Below, one piece after another: positions 22,327 through 34,372 of a stretch of 64,000 bases of DNA. Position numbers and translations under genes: made by a program. The DNA is from Archivesica marissinica (taxonomy: Eukaryota; Mollusca; Bivalvia; Venerida; Vesicomyidae). Under the pieces are notes generated by a model. The model did no database searches, was not told the DNA's origin, and worked only from the letters and a program-made list of their open reading frames with translations. The DNA is taken from contig CM026387.1 in the NCBI GenBank assembly GCA_014843695.1, positions 64,479,708 to 64,543,707 of the forward strand. Reading direction: 5' to 3'. Numbering within the stretch: position 1 is the first letter of the stretch; every line of letters starts with the position of its first letter.

Positions 22327-22770
22327 TTATTTCTGAAAAAAGACCTTTTCCGACAATAAAAACTTTTGCCTACCGTCTGTTATAGAGTCTGTTCCTCATC
22401 TGATACTTGGAGATTAGCGAATAACATTCAACTCCGCTATTGACTGGGGGAAACTTGATCCAAGTGCAACCCGATATACCATAATAATACCAGCAGAATA
22501 TAACGCCGGTTGGTTACCGTTCCATTCAGCCATAGATAACGCTAGTGGGGGAGGTATAATGGAAACTAGCATCGTCGCTATGAATTATGCAAATATATTT
22601 CTAAGTCAATGTAAGTTTGCAGTGCTGGTAGCATACACTGTTCCATACAATTAAAACCTATCATAACGAGGCCCGAACATTCGGTGTGAGGTCGTTGTGA
22701 AATAAATATGCGCATTTCCACCGATAGCGGCTATTGGGTATTACAATATATAATACACAATATAAATAAT
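22327..22770 (-). other. Presumed 5' UTR / upstream region of the exon, ending in older repeat
   Basis: Non-coding sequence upstream of the ATG. From about 22660 it shows CGAGGCCCGAACATTCGGTG and ATTTCCACCGATAGCGGCTA, a diverged copy of the repeat unit found at 23239-23530 and 23890-24000. No promoter motif can be called. Confidence 0.4.
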
Positions 22771-22771
22771 A

Positions 22772-23238
22772 CAGTGGCGGTTTAAGGGGATGGCTGACTG
22801 GGCTGAAGCCAGGGGCCCCCGATATTTAGGGGCTCCCATATTAGTATTTTAAATCTGTAATTAACTGAATAAAATTAACGAAATTGATTAAAATGGCTAC
22901 ATAAATAGATAGAACTTAGAAGATATCCTGAGCTTTCCAACGATCTATGACTTTAATATTATTTTGTGTTTAGTCGATTGCAGCAATAACGTATAGTGCA
23001 CTGTTCCCCGAGTCTAATCGTCACGCAATACGAGTCGACATGTGAAATCCCTTCTTACCAACCAATGTGATAGCGGAAAGCCGTCATTTCGGTGAATTTC
23101 GACCAAGTGGGGGTAATGTGAGAAAGGTGTATTCAATAGAATGTTCTCGTTTACTTACACTAGTAGGCCTATTTATCTTGATGAAAGGGCTCCTGTTTGA
23201 GCTACAGCCAGGGCCCATGCAACCTTAACCCGCCCCTG
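22772..23238. mobile_element. hAT-like non-autonomous element
   Basis: The termini CAGTGGCGGTTTAAGG and CCTTAACCCGCCCCTG are imperfect inverted repeats of the CAGNGGCGG type common in hAT transposons. The 467-bp interior has no transposase frame. The flanks (AAATAATA and AATATAAT) may be a decayed 8-bp duplication. It sits inside the 116-bp repeat family. Confidence 0.75.
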
Positions 23239-23530
23239 AATATAATCGACTAGGAGTATATCATGCCGATGCCCTAATACTCGCTATGAGATCGCTGCGA
23301 GGTATATGACCCCATGTCCACACATAGCGGCTAATTGTGTAATGTATACTATACGATATAATCGACTAGGAGTATATCATGCCGATGCCCTAATACTCGC
23401 TATGAGATCGCTGTGAGGTACATATCCCCATGTCCACAATTAGCGGCTAATTGTATAATGTATACTTCATATACGATATATTCGAGTATCTCATACCGAT
23501 CAATGCCCTTATATTCGTTGAAAAATCGAG
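23239..23530. repeat. 116-bp tandem repeat, about 2.5 copies
   Basis: TATAATCGACTAGGAGTATA starts at 23241 and 23357; a third, more diverged start is near 23473. Shared core: CATGCCGATGCCCTAATACT, CGCTATGAGATCGCTG and CCCATGTCCACA. Related single units are at 22660-22760 and 23885-24000. Confidence 0.88.
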
Positions 23531-23546
23531 TATACATGTAGCCATT

Positions 23547-23670
23547 TCAGGGGCGTAGCTGCTATCTGTTTTGAATTTGTAGGCTGACTAATAAATTTAG
23601 CACGGAAGCTATGGTGGAGCTGTATGGGTCTGGGGGCATGCTCCCCCAGGACGATTTTGAATACTAGAAA
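23547..23670 (+). mobile_element. hAT-like terminus fragment
   Basis: CAGGGGCGTAGCTGCTATCT begins at 23549 and is followed by GGTCTGGGGGCATGCTCCCC. This is a common layout at one end of hAT-type elements; the other terminus was not found. Confidence 0.5.
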
Positions 23671-24002
23671 GTCGATTGACTGCGACACATTTTAATATAC
23701 ATATAATTAAGATATTAAAATTGTATAACATTATTTCAAAGTGATACCAAATTGAGTCTAAAATGGCTACACATATCACAGTGACGATAACAATTATAAT
23801 CACGTGGTGATATATAAGTGATATATATTATACAGACATGCCAATATCTACTCTACACGCTATCGTGTATGCATAATGTACAGTATAATTGAATATATCA
23901 TGCCGAGGCCCTTACACTCGCTATGAGGTCGCAGTGAGGTGCCATGTCCCCATTTCCACTGATAACGGTTATCGTGTATGCATAGTGTACAATATGCCCT
24001 AA

Positions 24003-24520
24003 CACTGTACTGTATAATTAACTACATCATTATAACGATCATATCGAGGCCCTAACAATGTGCTGTATAATTAACTACATCATTATAACGATCATATCGA
24101 GGCCCTAACACTGTACTGTATAATTAACTACATCATTATAACGATCATATCGAGGCCCTAACACTGTACTGTATAATTAACTACATCATTATAGCGATCA
24201 TATCGAGGCTCTAACACTGTACTGTATAATTAACTACATCATTATAACGATCATATCGAGGCCCTAACAATGTACTGTATAATTAACTACATCATTATAA
24301 CGATCATATCGAGGCCCTAACAATGTGCTGTATAATTAACTACATCATTATAACGATCATATCGAGGCCCTAACAATGTGCTGTATAATTAACTACATCA
24401 TTATAACGATCATATCGAGGCCCTAACAATGTGCTGTATAATTAACTACATCATATAGCGATCCTATCGAGGCCCTAACAATGTGCTGTATAATTAAATA
24501 CATCATATTGACGCCCTAAC
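24003..24520. repeat. 53-bp tandem repeat, about 9.5 copies
   Basis: Units start ATAATTAACTACATCATTAT and end CGAGGCCCTAACAATGTGCT. Starts fall every 53 bp from 24014. The CATATCGAGGCCCTAACA segment is related to CATGCCGAGGCCCTTACACT of the neighbouring 116-bp family. Confidence 0.94.
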
Positions 24521-24529
24521 TCTCATATA

Positions 24530-25407
24530 TGTAACAGGAGTGTTTGTTATAATATCCCCATTACAACTGTTAAATGTTAGTGTGTATGCATGCATGCACA
24601 CTATACTATACTATTTAAAGATTCTCTATTCCTTTGCTTCCGTTTACCTGTTGGAATATATGGATATGATTATTTGTATAGCATATGTAAGTCGAGAAGA
24701 CCTCAGTTTGAAGAGTGCTTCAATGAAACCGATGAAAATATGTGTGAAAATAATTGCAATTCCATGATTTATATGATACATCTAGAATTAGTATTGCACA
24801 CACAAGTTGATCTAGAATAGATCCACACGCAGTAAATCTATTTTTATAAACGTACAACGCGTCTGTTTCTATACACGCATGCGTACTTTGTACATGGGAT
24901 CCCGAAACATTGAGAAATAATGTCGGCTGAAACGTGGATGTCTCTCCGTCACTACAGTGACCTCAGTGATGATCAGACAATGAGTAGATCTATTTACTAT
25001 GCTGTAATGTAGTGTCCAGTATTTTGATTGGATAACGGAGCAGTAACACTACTGTGCTCGTTCTTGGCTAAAATATAAACCGTTCGCGCGCCTCACGATT
25101 CTTACAATAAAGGCAGAAGCTGCGCAAGACGCTGAAATAAAGATGGATGCAATTTTTCGATATTTTACACCATTTAACTATGTTGAATTGCTTAATGCAC
25201 GGTATGACTAATAGCGAAATACGGTATGAAAATCTATTGAACATATAAGGGAGCCAACTCTGGACGTGCCTCAAGGTAAAATCACATATTCGTGACATTA
25301 CTCAATTGAGGTAGTCGACGGCGTACAAATGACAAAATAAAACGGATGAAAATACCTAAGCAAAAATGTGAACACAGCGCATAGGTGTGTGTGCGTGCAT
25401 GCGTGTG
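24530..25407. other. Nothing firm; one weak open stretch
   Basis: A frame over 24590-24820 reads CKSRRPQFEECFNETDEN followed by a few more Cys/Asn-rich residues. It has no recognised family, no clear splice sites and could be chance. No repeats recognised. Confidence 0.3.
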
Positions 25408-25686
25408 TGTTTATTTATCGTCGCTACCGGTAGCCCATATAAGCGACGCCTCCTGAAGAGATTAGTCATTTTAGATTTTTGGAGGATAATGCAATGATAC
25501 AGGCAGTGACCGATTCCAGAGTCTCCTCTGGTTCTTTTACGTGCACGGTGTAAAGCACCGACGCGATACCTCGGTTTAAAGTCCCATCTGAAAGACTGTT
25601 AATTTTAATATGTTCAGACGGGGGTTCGAACCTGCGATCCATGGATTACCAGTTCAACGTGTTAACCAGTGGACTACATATCGGTC
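25408..25686 (-). mobile_element. SINE-2 copy, full length
   Basis: Minus-strand copy with a (GT)n-rich outer 3' edge (25386-25410) and a head ending GGACTACATATCGGTC. It faces the SINE-2 at 26824 head-to-head across the 69-bp array. Confidence 0.85.
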
Positions 25687-25764
25687 TTTGGTTTATTTAC
25701 TGATTAAATTATTAAGTCGCCACCGCATCAATGCATTTGGGCGAATTTAAATGGTTTATTGACA

Positions 25765-26733
25765 GAGTATATGAGTCACTATATACTCAAGTACTCGGTC
25801 AACAATCACCTCTTCTGTGGTATGGGATATATCACTCCTGGCCGACACTATATACTCACGTACTCTGTCAACAATCGCCTCGCCTGCTGTATGGGATATA
25901 TCACTCCTGGCCGACACTATATACTCACGTACTCTGTCAACAATCGCCTCGCCTGTGGTATGGGATATATCACTCCTGGCCGACACTATATACTCATGTA
26001 CTCTGTCAACAATCACCTCGCCTGTGGTATGGGATATATCACTCCTGGCCGACACTATATACTCATGTACTCTGTCAACAATCACCTCGCCTGTGGTATG
26101 GGATATATCACTCCTGGCCGACACTATATACTCACGTACTCTTGTCAACAATCACCTCGCCTGTGGTATGGGATATATCACTCCTGGCCGACACTATATA
26201 CTCATGTACTCTGTCAACAATCACCTCGCCTGTGGTATGGCATATATCACACCTGGCCGACACTATATACTCACGTACTCTGTCAACAATCACCTCGCCT
26301 GCGGTATGGGATATATCACTCCTGGCCGACACTATATACTCACGTACTCTGTCAACAATCACCTCGCCTGCGGTATGGGATATATCACTCCTGGCCGACA
26401 CTATATACTCATGTACTCTGTCAACAATCACCTCGCCTGCTGTATGGGATATATCACTCCTGGCCGACACTATATACTCATGTACTCTGTCAACAATCAC
26501 CTCGCCTGCTGTATGGGATATATCACTCCTGGCCGACACTATATACTCATGTACTCTGTCAACAATCACCTCGCCTGCTGTATGGGATATATCACTCCTG
26601 GCCGACACTATATACTCATGTACTCTGTCAACAATCACCTCGCCTGCTGTATGGGATATATCACTCCTGGCCGACACTATATACTCACGTACCCTGTCAA
26701 CACTCGCCTCGCCGGTGGTATGCGGTACTCATA
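25765..26733. repeat. 69-bp minisatellite array, about 14 copies
   Basis: The unit TATGGGATATATCACTCCTG then GCCGACACTATATACTCACG, TACTCTGTCAACAATCACCT and CGCCTGTGG recurs every 69 bp (23 codons) with few differences. All three plus frames and one minus frame stay open, giving apparent proteins of 318-417 residues with a 23-residue period. The plus frames run on into the SINE-2 at 26824, which argues against a real protein. One 1-bp insertion at about 26143 shifts the frame. Confidence 0.95.
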
Positions 26734-26823
26734 TACTCATTACAAGCTCTATATTTTTATTTCGGCTTTGTGAGTTCTCTACGCGAGCACAATTTATATT
26801 TAGATGGTATGTACAAAATTGGT

Positions 26824-27050
26824 TATTCGATCCCCCGTCTGACCCTAATAAAATTAACAGTCTTTCAGATGGGACGTTAAACCGAGGTCTCGTGTCGGTG
26901 CTTTACACCGTGCACGTAAAAGAACCAGAGGAGGTTCTGGATTGGGTCTCTTTCTGTATCATGGCACTATCCTTCAAACTCTAAAATGACTAATCTCTTC
27001 AGGAGGCGTCGCTCATATGGGTAACCGATAGCGACGATAAATAAACATAA
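26824..27050 (+). mobile_element. SINE-2 copy, truncated in the head
   Basis: It starts at the B-box (TTCGATCCCCCGTCTGACCC) and ends GCGACGATAAATAAACATAA followed by an A-rich run. Confidence 0.87.
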
Positions 27051-27394
27051 AAAAAAGAAAAAAAAGAAATGAACATATGAAACCAGTTAGTAAACATGGA
27101 GTATCGGGTATGTTAGCTGTCATAGACAGATACACTTTTGTCCATCGGTTCTTGCCATCTTACTCTATGTGTCCAGTATGCAAAATTAAAGGCTCCGCGA
27201 ACTGCTAATAGGCCTCGTGGTTAAGACTCGACCGTCAAGACGACCGTCTTCGTGATGTTCGACGATTTCTTCCCGTAGCCGTACCAGCCCCAATGTGAAC
27301 TAGACTTTACCACCGCGCTGTTAGCTTACATGCATGTACACTGCACTATATATGGGCCTCCGTGGACGAGTTGTTACCGTTGTTGACTGTGATG

Positions 27395-27475
27395 TCGGAT
27401 TATACCATACCAGGTAGCAATCGAGCTGGCTTGCGACAGGTCGGTGGTTCTACGCGGCTGTCCGTCCGTGTTTAA
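27395..27475 (+). mobile_element. SINE-4 fragment
   Basis: GAGCTGGCTTGCGACAGGTC and GTGGTTCTACGCGGCTGTCC match the body of SINE-4 copies at 37605 and 46638. Confidence 0.6.
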
Positions 27476-27517
27476 CATGTTATATGATGAGTAGCCCGGG
27501 TCTGTCTCCACTAGCTG

Positions 27518-28711
27518 GAGGGTATGTAATATAGGTATATGGAGGGTATGTAATATAGGTATATGGAGGGTATGTAATATAGGTATATGGAGGGTATGTA
27601 ATATAGGTATATGGAGGGTATGTACTATAGGTATATGGAGAGTATGTAATATAGGTATATGGAGGGTATGTAATATAGGTATATGGAGGGTATGTAATAT
27701 AGGTATATGGAGGGTATGTACTATAGGTATATGGAGGGTATGTACTATAGGTATATGGAGAGTATGTAATATAGGTATATGGAGGGTATGTAATATAGGT
27801 ATATGGAGGGTATGTAATATAGGTATATGGAGGGTATGTACTATAGGTATATGGAGAGTATGTAATATAGGTATATGGAGGGTATGTAATATAGGTATAT
27901 GGAGGGTATGTAATATAGGTATATGGAGGGTATGTAATATAGGTATATGGAGGGTATGTAATATAGGTATATGGAGGGTATGTAATATAGGTATATGGAG
28001 GGTATGTACTATAGGTATATGGAGAGTATGTAATATAGGTATATGGAGGGTATGTAATATAGGTATATGGAGGGTATGTAATATAGGTATATGGAGGGTA
28101 TGTAATATAGGTATATGGAGGGTATGTAATATAGGTATATGGAGAGTATGTAATATAGGTATATGGAGGGTATGTAATATAGGTATATGGAGGGTATGTA
28201 CTATAGGTATATGGAGGGTATGTAATATAGGTATATGGAGAGTATGTACTATAGGTATATGGAGGGTATGTACTATAGGTATATGGAGGGTATGTAATAT
28301 AGGTATATGGAGGGTATGTACTATAGGTATATGGAGGGTATGTAATATAGGTATATGGAGGGTATGTAATATAGGTATATGGAGGGTATGTACTATAGGT
28401 ATATGGAGTGTATGTACTATAGGTATATGGAGGGTATGTAATATAGGTATATGGAGGGTATGTAATATAGGTATATGGAGGGTATGTACTATAGGTATAT
28501 GGAGGGTATGTACTATAGGTATATGGAGAGTATGTACTATAGGTATATGGAGGGTATGTAATATAGGTATATGGAGGGTATGTAATATAGGTATATGGAG
28601 GGTATGTAATATAGGTATATGGAGGGTATGTAATATAGGTATATGGAGTGTATGTACTATTGGTATATGGAGGGTATGTAATATAGGTATATGGAGGGTA
28701 TGTAATATAGG
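27518..28711. repeat. 24-bp minisatellite array, about 50 copies
   Basis: The unit is ATGGAGGGTATGTAATATAG then GTAT (variants GTACTATAG, GGAGAGT, GGAGTGT). At 24 bp each frame yields an 8-residue repeat; on the minus strand the readings are HIPILHTL and YTYITYPP over more than 410 codons. The array is very homogeneous and the variants are scattered. No signal peptide, start context or flanking exon supports a gene. Confidence 0.96.
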
Positions 28712-28914
28712 CATACAACACATATCATTCGAAGACTCTATCAAACATTATACAGTGCATAGTAACGAGTCATTATAATGCATGACAATGTGTTGTTTAT
28801 TATACACTTCATACAGAAATAATAATATTGCAATGTGAACTTAATGAATTTGAGACCAGCTATTAACTGGCGTCTTGCTATATATACTGTGGGGGTTGTG
28901 CTATGAAAGTCGCA

Positions 28915-29115
28915 CCGAACAGCTTATGCCAGCGGCTCTCCATCTAGTATAGATGGAGGAAATAACAGATGGAGGAACATTCTTCCGGGTAGTATTTCCG
29001 GTGCAGCTTGATAGCTTCATTACATGCAATAATTCGAAACGCCTAGTGGTATGCGAACATACATCTGTGAGAGGCAAGTGTTTTGAAGTCAGCGACTTTT
29101 GCCACACGGCCGGCC
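28915..29115 (-). mobile_element. Degraded SINE-4 copy
   Basis: CTCCATCTAGTATAGATGGA at the left and GGCAAGTGTTTTGAAGTCAG near 29073 match the SINE-4 copy at 45797-45975 (AGTATAGGTGGAGGAAA, GACAAGCGGTTTGAAGTCAA). This explains the 71-codon open frame found here. Confidence 0.55.
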
Positions 29116-29205
29116 ACGGACGCCACATTGCCCCTTGCTATGAAAACTTTTCAACAATTACAAATTAAAATAGGTAAATATCTTACAGCATTGCCTTATA
29201 GTTAA

Positions 29206-29345
29206 TAAGGGGCCTCAGCGACACTAAATCCACAATGTAGTAACACATATAAGGGGCCTCAGCGACACTAAATCCACAATGTAGTAACACATATAAGGGG
29301 CCTCAGCGACACTAAATCCACAATGTAGTAACACATATAAGGGGC
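29206..29345. repeat. 44-bp tandem repeat, three copies plus a partial
   Basis: TAAGGGGCCTCAGCGACACT starts at 29206, 29250 and 29294, with a partial unit at 29338. The full copies are identical by eye. Confidence 0.93.
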
Positions 29346-30286
29346 TCCGTATGTTAATTATTGTATAATTAGATATGTACTTTGTAGAAATATGAGTCGA
29401 CAGCGCCCACTGTAAGAGAATGGTTAGTTTCCAGTTTTATATAGTATTACTATAATTACGGAAACTTAAATTACAACCCCTAGTGACGTGTCTTGTTGGA
29501 TTACTAAACTTGATAGTTACCTGAAGACTATAGTTGCACCAATTACGGAGGAAAATCCATACACGTGTACGTATTGGTATAACTGCTGCATATTGAAGAA
29601 ACAATATTTGTCTTTCAGTTATGGCGATTATTTGGAGTTCTTGTGTATAGGAATTAACCGCACAGACCGTAGCCAGAAGTTGTTAATTCCTACGTATATG
29701 AACGAAAAGCAGTGGTTTATTCGCCGATAAACAACCGTGACGGCAATATAAATATTATTCCCATTCAAACATGACCCACTATAATGCTGTAAACAAGTAA
29801 ATGGTGTGTTATTTTGTCTCCTTGTATGTTATTTGGCTGATGGTTTTACAGAATACCTCCCTGTCCAATACTGTCTGTGTTCCAGTTACACTGAAAATCA
29901 TCCTCAAGCTATGAACACAATATTTCCTGTATGACAGGTTATTAAAACTACAAATCCTATTCAATCGCTGTATTCAATTCCAAACTGAAATTGCTAAGCT
30001 TAGTATTACCTATTTACGTCCATAGATAAGTAATTTACAGGGGGAGCAACATTCAACACCCGTAGCCGTGGTTTATTGCAGAATTTACAACGGTAGATGT
30101 GCTCTTTGTTTATAGGAACAAAACAGTCATGTTAGAATTAAACATAATGTATGCTAGTTTGTAGGTTTTTGTATGTTAACCAGTTGGAGATAGCAACCAG
30201 TGAAAATAAGAACAACGTAGGCTGGAATTATGTCTTATTCTAACACGACCCAGCTAATAACATACATACCTGTAGAGTAAATTCTA
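29346..30286. other. Nothing firm
   Basis: An 80-codon open frame (29488-29730) ends with SYGDYLEFLCIGINRTD and some 20 further residues, with TTTGTCTTTCAG just upstream of TTATGGCG resembling a splice acceptor. No family recognised; possibly a terminal exon but not supported enough to call. Confidence 0.25.
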
Positions 30287-30320
30287 CCTCGGGTTATTCT
30301 GCGATATACCTACCTTGAAC
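30287..30320. mobile_element. Extra terminus of the 30.7-31.0 kb foldback family
   Basis: CGGGTTATTCTGCGATATAC occurs here and again inside the right arm at about 30982. Suggests another decayed member of the same family. Confidence 0.55.
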
Positions 30321-30703
30321 TATGCTGGGCGCGCACCGTGTTTTGGCTATTCCATTTATACAATGCGTGTACAGTTTTATGAATGAAAGTTATGTGAGGT
30401 TTGTAAATACTACCGTGGGAATTCGCGGAAGTGAGCTATTTTTAGAATCAGATAATCTCGTGTCCGTCTTGTTTTTCTGTTAAGTAACGTTTCAGTTACT
30501 ATTCTGTACAGTTTTATTAATTATTGATCAGTTACAACTTTTGTTCATTTATGCACTAGATTGATATTTTCCATAACAAATAAAGTCACCACCCCTTACG
30601 CGGGAGGACATTTCGAAAGCCAAATGCAGCGGAGTACCACCGCGTTTGAAGAAAATACTCCTTTGATTCTCGTCTAAAATTATTAGAAGTAAGTTGTGTT
30701 AGA

Positions 30704-31024
30704 ATCGAAATAATAAGTATCAACCGTGGTATATCGCAGAATAACCCGAGTTTGAAGTTCTTATGCGTATAAATATATCACGAAGGCCTTCGCAGAATAA
30801 CCCGAGTTTGAAGTTCTTATGTGTAGAAATATATCACGAAGGCCGAATATCACAGAATAACCCGAGTGTGAAGTTCTTATGCGTAGAAATATATCACGAA
30901 GGCCGAATATCGCAGAATAACCCGAGTTTGAAGCTCTTATGCGTAGAAATATATCACGAAGGCAGAAGGAACTTTAAACTCGGGTTATTCTGCGATATAC
31001 CACGGTTGATACTTATTATTTCTT
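30704..31024. mobile_element. Foldback with 54-bp arms and four internal 60-bp repeats
   Basis: The left arm 30704-30757 and right arm 30970-31024 are reverse complements (AATAATAAGTATCAACCGTG with CACGGTTGATACTTATTATT). Between and overlapping the left arm are four tandem units of about 60 bp: CGCAGAATAACCCGAGTTTG, AAGTTCTTATGCGTAGAAAT, ATATCACGAAGGCCGAATAT. The unit begins with part of the arm itself. The 87-codon frame at 30763-31026 is a repeat reading. Confidence 0.85.
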
Positions 31025-31175
31025 AAATATAGTCTTAATATATTTAGTATTACCATATAATATTTAACGGCAGGTGCTTGGCTGTAAAATTAGCTCTCAA
31101 ATAAAGAGTCTCGTTGCGTGTACACGCGGTTTTATGCGTTTGTTTCTTTGTTTTGGGGATTAATTCGTCGTAGTT

Positions 31176-31300
31176 TTTATCGGTGGAGGAAGACCCCACG
31201 TGCCCCTCTAAACAGTAGTTTCGGCAAGGACGGGCACCCGGATAGAACCATCGACCTTCCGCGAGCCAGCTAGATATATCCTTCACGTGAAACAATTCGA
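31176..31300 (-). mobile_element. SINE-4 copy, partial
   Basis: GGTGGAGGAAGACCCCACGT, CGGATAGAACCATCGACCTT and GCGAGCCAGC match other minus-strand SINE-4 copies; the head is missing. Confidence 0.65.
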
Positions 31301-31474
31301 CACACTCAAACATACCGCGTGATTTGAGAGTACTTCGTTGTTATCAAATATTCGTTGCGAGATATTACATATATTTTTATAACTTCCTAGTTTTATAAAC
31401 AAAATTGACAAGCCTGAAATGGCCTACAAGCTTTGCTGCAACAGTATTGAATTAAGCGAAATAAAGGCACATAT

Positions 31475-33767
31475 AACACTGGACTTCTCGTACATATAGC
31501 ATTGTGTACACTTGACTTCTCGTACATATAGCATTGTGTACACTTGACTTCTCGTACATATAACATTGTGTACACTGGACTTCTCGTACATATAGCATTG
31601 TGTACACTGGACTTCCTGTACATATAGCATTGTGTACACTGGACTTCCTGTACATATAACATTGTGTACACTGGACTTCCTGTACATATAACATTGTGTA
31701 CACTGGACTTCCTGTACATATAGCATTGTGTACACTGGACTTCTCGTACATATAGCATTGTGTACACTGGACTTCCTGTACATATAGCATTGTGTACACT
31801 TGACTTCTCGTACATATAACATTGTGTACACTGGACGTCTCGTACATATAGCATTGTGTACACTGGACTTCTCGTACATATAGCATTGTGTACACTGGAC
31901 TTCTCGTACATATAGCATTGTGTACACTGGACTTCCTGTACATATAGCATTGTGTACACTGGACTTCTCGTACATATAGCATTGTGTACACTGGACTTCC
32001 TGTACATATAGCATTGTGTACAATGGACTTCTCGTACATATAGCATTGTGTACACTGGACTTCTCGTACATATAGCATTGTGTACACTGGACTTCGCGTA
32101 CATATAGCATTGTGTACACTGGACTTCTAGTACATATAGCATTGTGTACACTGGACTTCGCGTACATATAGCATTGTGTACACTGGACTTCCTGTACATA
32201 TAGCATTGTGTACACTGGACTTCTCGTACATATAGCATTGTGGACACTGGACTTCGCGTACACATAGCATTGTGGACAATGGACTTCTGGTACATATAGC
32301 ATTGTGTACACTGGACTTCTCGTACATATAGCATTGTGTACACTGGACTTCTCGTACATATAACATTGTGTACACTGGACTTCTCGTACATATAGCATTG
32401 TGTACACTGGACTTCTCGTACACATAGCATTGTGGACAATGGACTTCTGGTACATATAGCATTGTGTACACTGGACTTCTCGTACATATAGCATTGTGTA
32501 CACTGGACTTCTCGTACATATAGCATTGTGTACACTGGACTTCTCGTACACATAGCATTGTGGACAATGGACTTCTGGTACATATAGCATTGTGTACACT
32601 GGACTTCTCGTACATATAGCATTGTGTACACTGGACTTCTCGTACATATAGCATTGTGTACACTGGACTTCTCGTACACATAGCATTGTGGACAATGGAC
32701 TTCTGGTACATATAGCATTGTGTACACTGGACTTCTCGTACATATAGCATTGTGTACACTGGACTTCTCGTACATATAGCATTGTGTACACTGGACTTCT
32801 CGTACACATAGCATTGTGGACAATGGACTTCTGGTACATATAGCATTGTGTACACTGGACTTCTCGTACATATAGCATTGTGTACACTGGACTTCTCGTA
32901 CATATAGCATTGTGTACACTGGACTTCTCGTACATATAGCATTGTGTACAATGGACTTCTGGTACATATAGCATTGTGTACACTGGACTTCTCGTACATA
33001 TAGCATTGTGTACACTGGACCTCTCGTACATATAGCATTGTGGACACTGGACTTCTCGTACATATAGCATTGTGTACAGTGGACTTCTCGTACATATAGC
33101 ATTGTGTACACTGGACTTCTCGTACACATAGCATTGTGGACAATGGACTTCTGGTACATATAGCATTGTGTACACTGGACTTCTCGTACATATAGCATTG
33201 TGGACAATGGACTTCTGGTACATATAGCATTGTGTACACTGGACTTCTCGTACATATAGCATTGTGTACACTGGACCTCTCGTACATATAGCATTGTGGA
33301 CACTGGACTTCTCGTACATATAGCATTGTGTACAGTGGACTTCTCGTACATATAGCATTGTGTACACTGGACTTCTCGTACACATAGCATTGTGGACAAT
33401 GGACTTCTGGTACATATAGCATTGTGTACACTGGACTTCTCGTACATATAGCATTGTGGACAATGGACTTCTGGTACATATAGCATTGTGTACACTGGAC
33501 TTCTCGTACATATAGCATTGTGTACACTGGACTTCTCGTACATATAGCATTGTGTACACTGGACTTCTCGTACATATAGTATTGTGTACACTGGACTTCT
33601 CGTACATATAACATTGTGTACACTGGACTTCTCGTACATATAGCATTGTGGACACTGGACTTCTCGTACATATAGCATTGTGGACAATGGACTTCTCGTA
33701 CATGTATATAGCATTGTGTACAGTGGACTTCTCGTACATATACCATTGTGTACACTAGACTTCTCGT
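31475..33767. repeat. 32-bp minisatellite array, about 71 copies
   Basis: The unit is ACTGGACTTCTCGTACATAT then AGCATTGTGTAC. Some blocks contain a recurring multi-unit pattern in which CACATAGCATTGTGGACAAT and GGACTTCTGGTACATATAGC appear together every few units, a higher-order repeat. The period is not divisible by three, so all minus-strand frames cycle through a 32-residue reading (MYEKSSVHNAICTRSPVYTM and so on) and remain open for more than 770 codons. The left end drifts (CTTCCTG, CTTGACTTC), the middle and right are more uniform. Confidence 0.96.
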
Positions 33768-34082
33768 AGTTCTAGACGTTCCACAATCAAGCGACTCACA
33801 CCTGTATGAAGAGCTCGTCGAGAAGGAAAAAAAACTACTAAAACTTCATATTTAAAAATATAACAAATACGTTTTTGGCCTGTTGTGGGACTTAGTTGGC
33901 GATATATCTTTTTATTTTATGAGTTCCAATAAAATATAGAAATTGATCAGTGGAATAAAATGTGTTATTCCAATGGTTGGAAGCAGTAGAATAAATAATA
34001 ACATTTTATTTCTCACTGCTTTGCACGTGTGTTACCTGGCAATATCATGTTAACATGTTTTCAACGAGAACATTTTAGTGCT
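33768..34082. other. Nothing recognised
   Basis: AT-rich DNA between the 32-bp array and the foldback. Confidence 0.4.
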
Positions 34083-34372
34083 CAAGCTGTCAGTGACGTC
34101 ATTTATGGCGTCATTTATGACCATCTAAACACGACGTCGTAGCGGCATTCATCGCACGAGTACATCGTTTTCTATCATTAAAACACTTTTCAGCCTATAA
34201 TGAAAGAAAATTTATTTGCTTAAGCGAATGATCGAATAATAGTTCACTCATGAATATAAAACGCTATAATTATCACTCGTGTCTAGCGGTACTCGTGATA
34301 ATAATGCTTTCAATGTTCATTCGATAAATATAATTCGATCATTCACTGAAGCAAATACATTACCTCCCTTTA
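34083..34372. mobile_element. Foldback (MITE-like), best copy of the 2.4-kb family
   Basis: The left arm about 34208-34286 (TTATTTGCTTAAGCGAATGA, CATGAATATAAAACGCTATA) and right arm about 34296-34372 are imperfect reverse complements, with GAATGATCGAAT and ATTCGATCATTC exact. The preceding GACGTCATTTATGGCGTCAT segment is shared with the 2365 copy. No open frame. Confidence 0.75.

Noticed and set aside
25731..26984. 417-codon open frame over the 69-bp array
   Set aside because: All three frames are open; this one continues into SINE-2 sequence, which is non-coding.
27374..28744. 456-codon HIPILHTL repeat protein on the minus strand
   Set aside because: 24-bp minisatellite without stops; a second frame is equally open; unique flanks show no coding signal.
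28953..29168. 71-codon Cys-containing frame that looked like an exon
   Set aside because: The underlying DNA matches a degraded minus-strand SINE-4 (AGTATAGATGGAGGAAA and GGCAAGTGTTTTGAAGTCAG).
29488..29730. 80-codon frame with a GDYLEF segment, briefly considered a CUB-like exon
   Set aside because: Only a short resemblance, non-ATG start, no second splice signal; left as unassigned.
31393..33755. Three overlapping minus-strand frames of 540-773 codons, Cys/Tyr-rich
   Set aside because: 32-bp minisatellite; the frames are the same repeat read in rotation, so they are not independent evidence of a gene.
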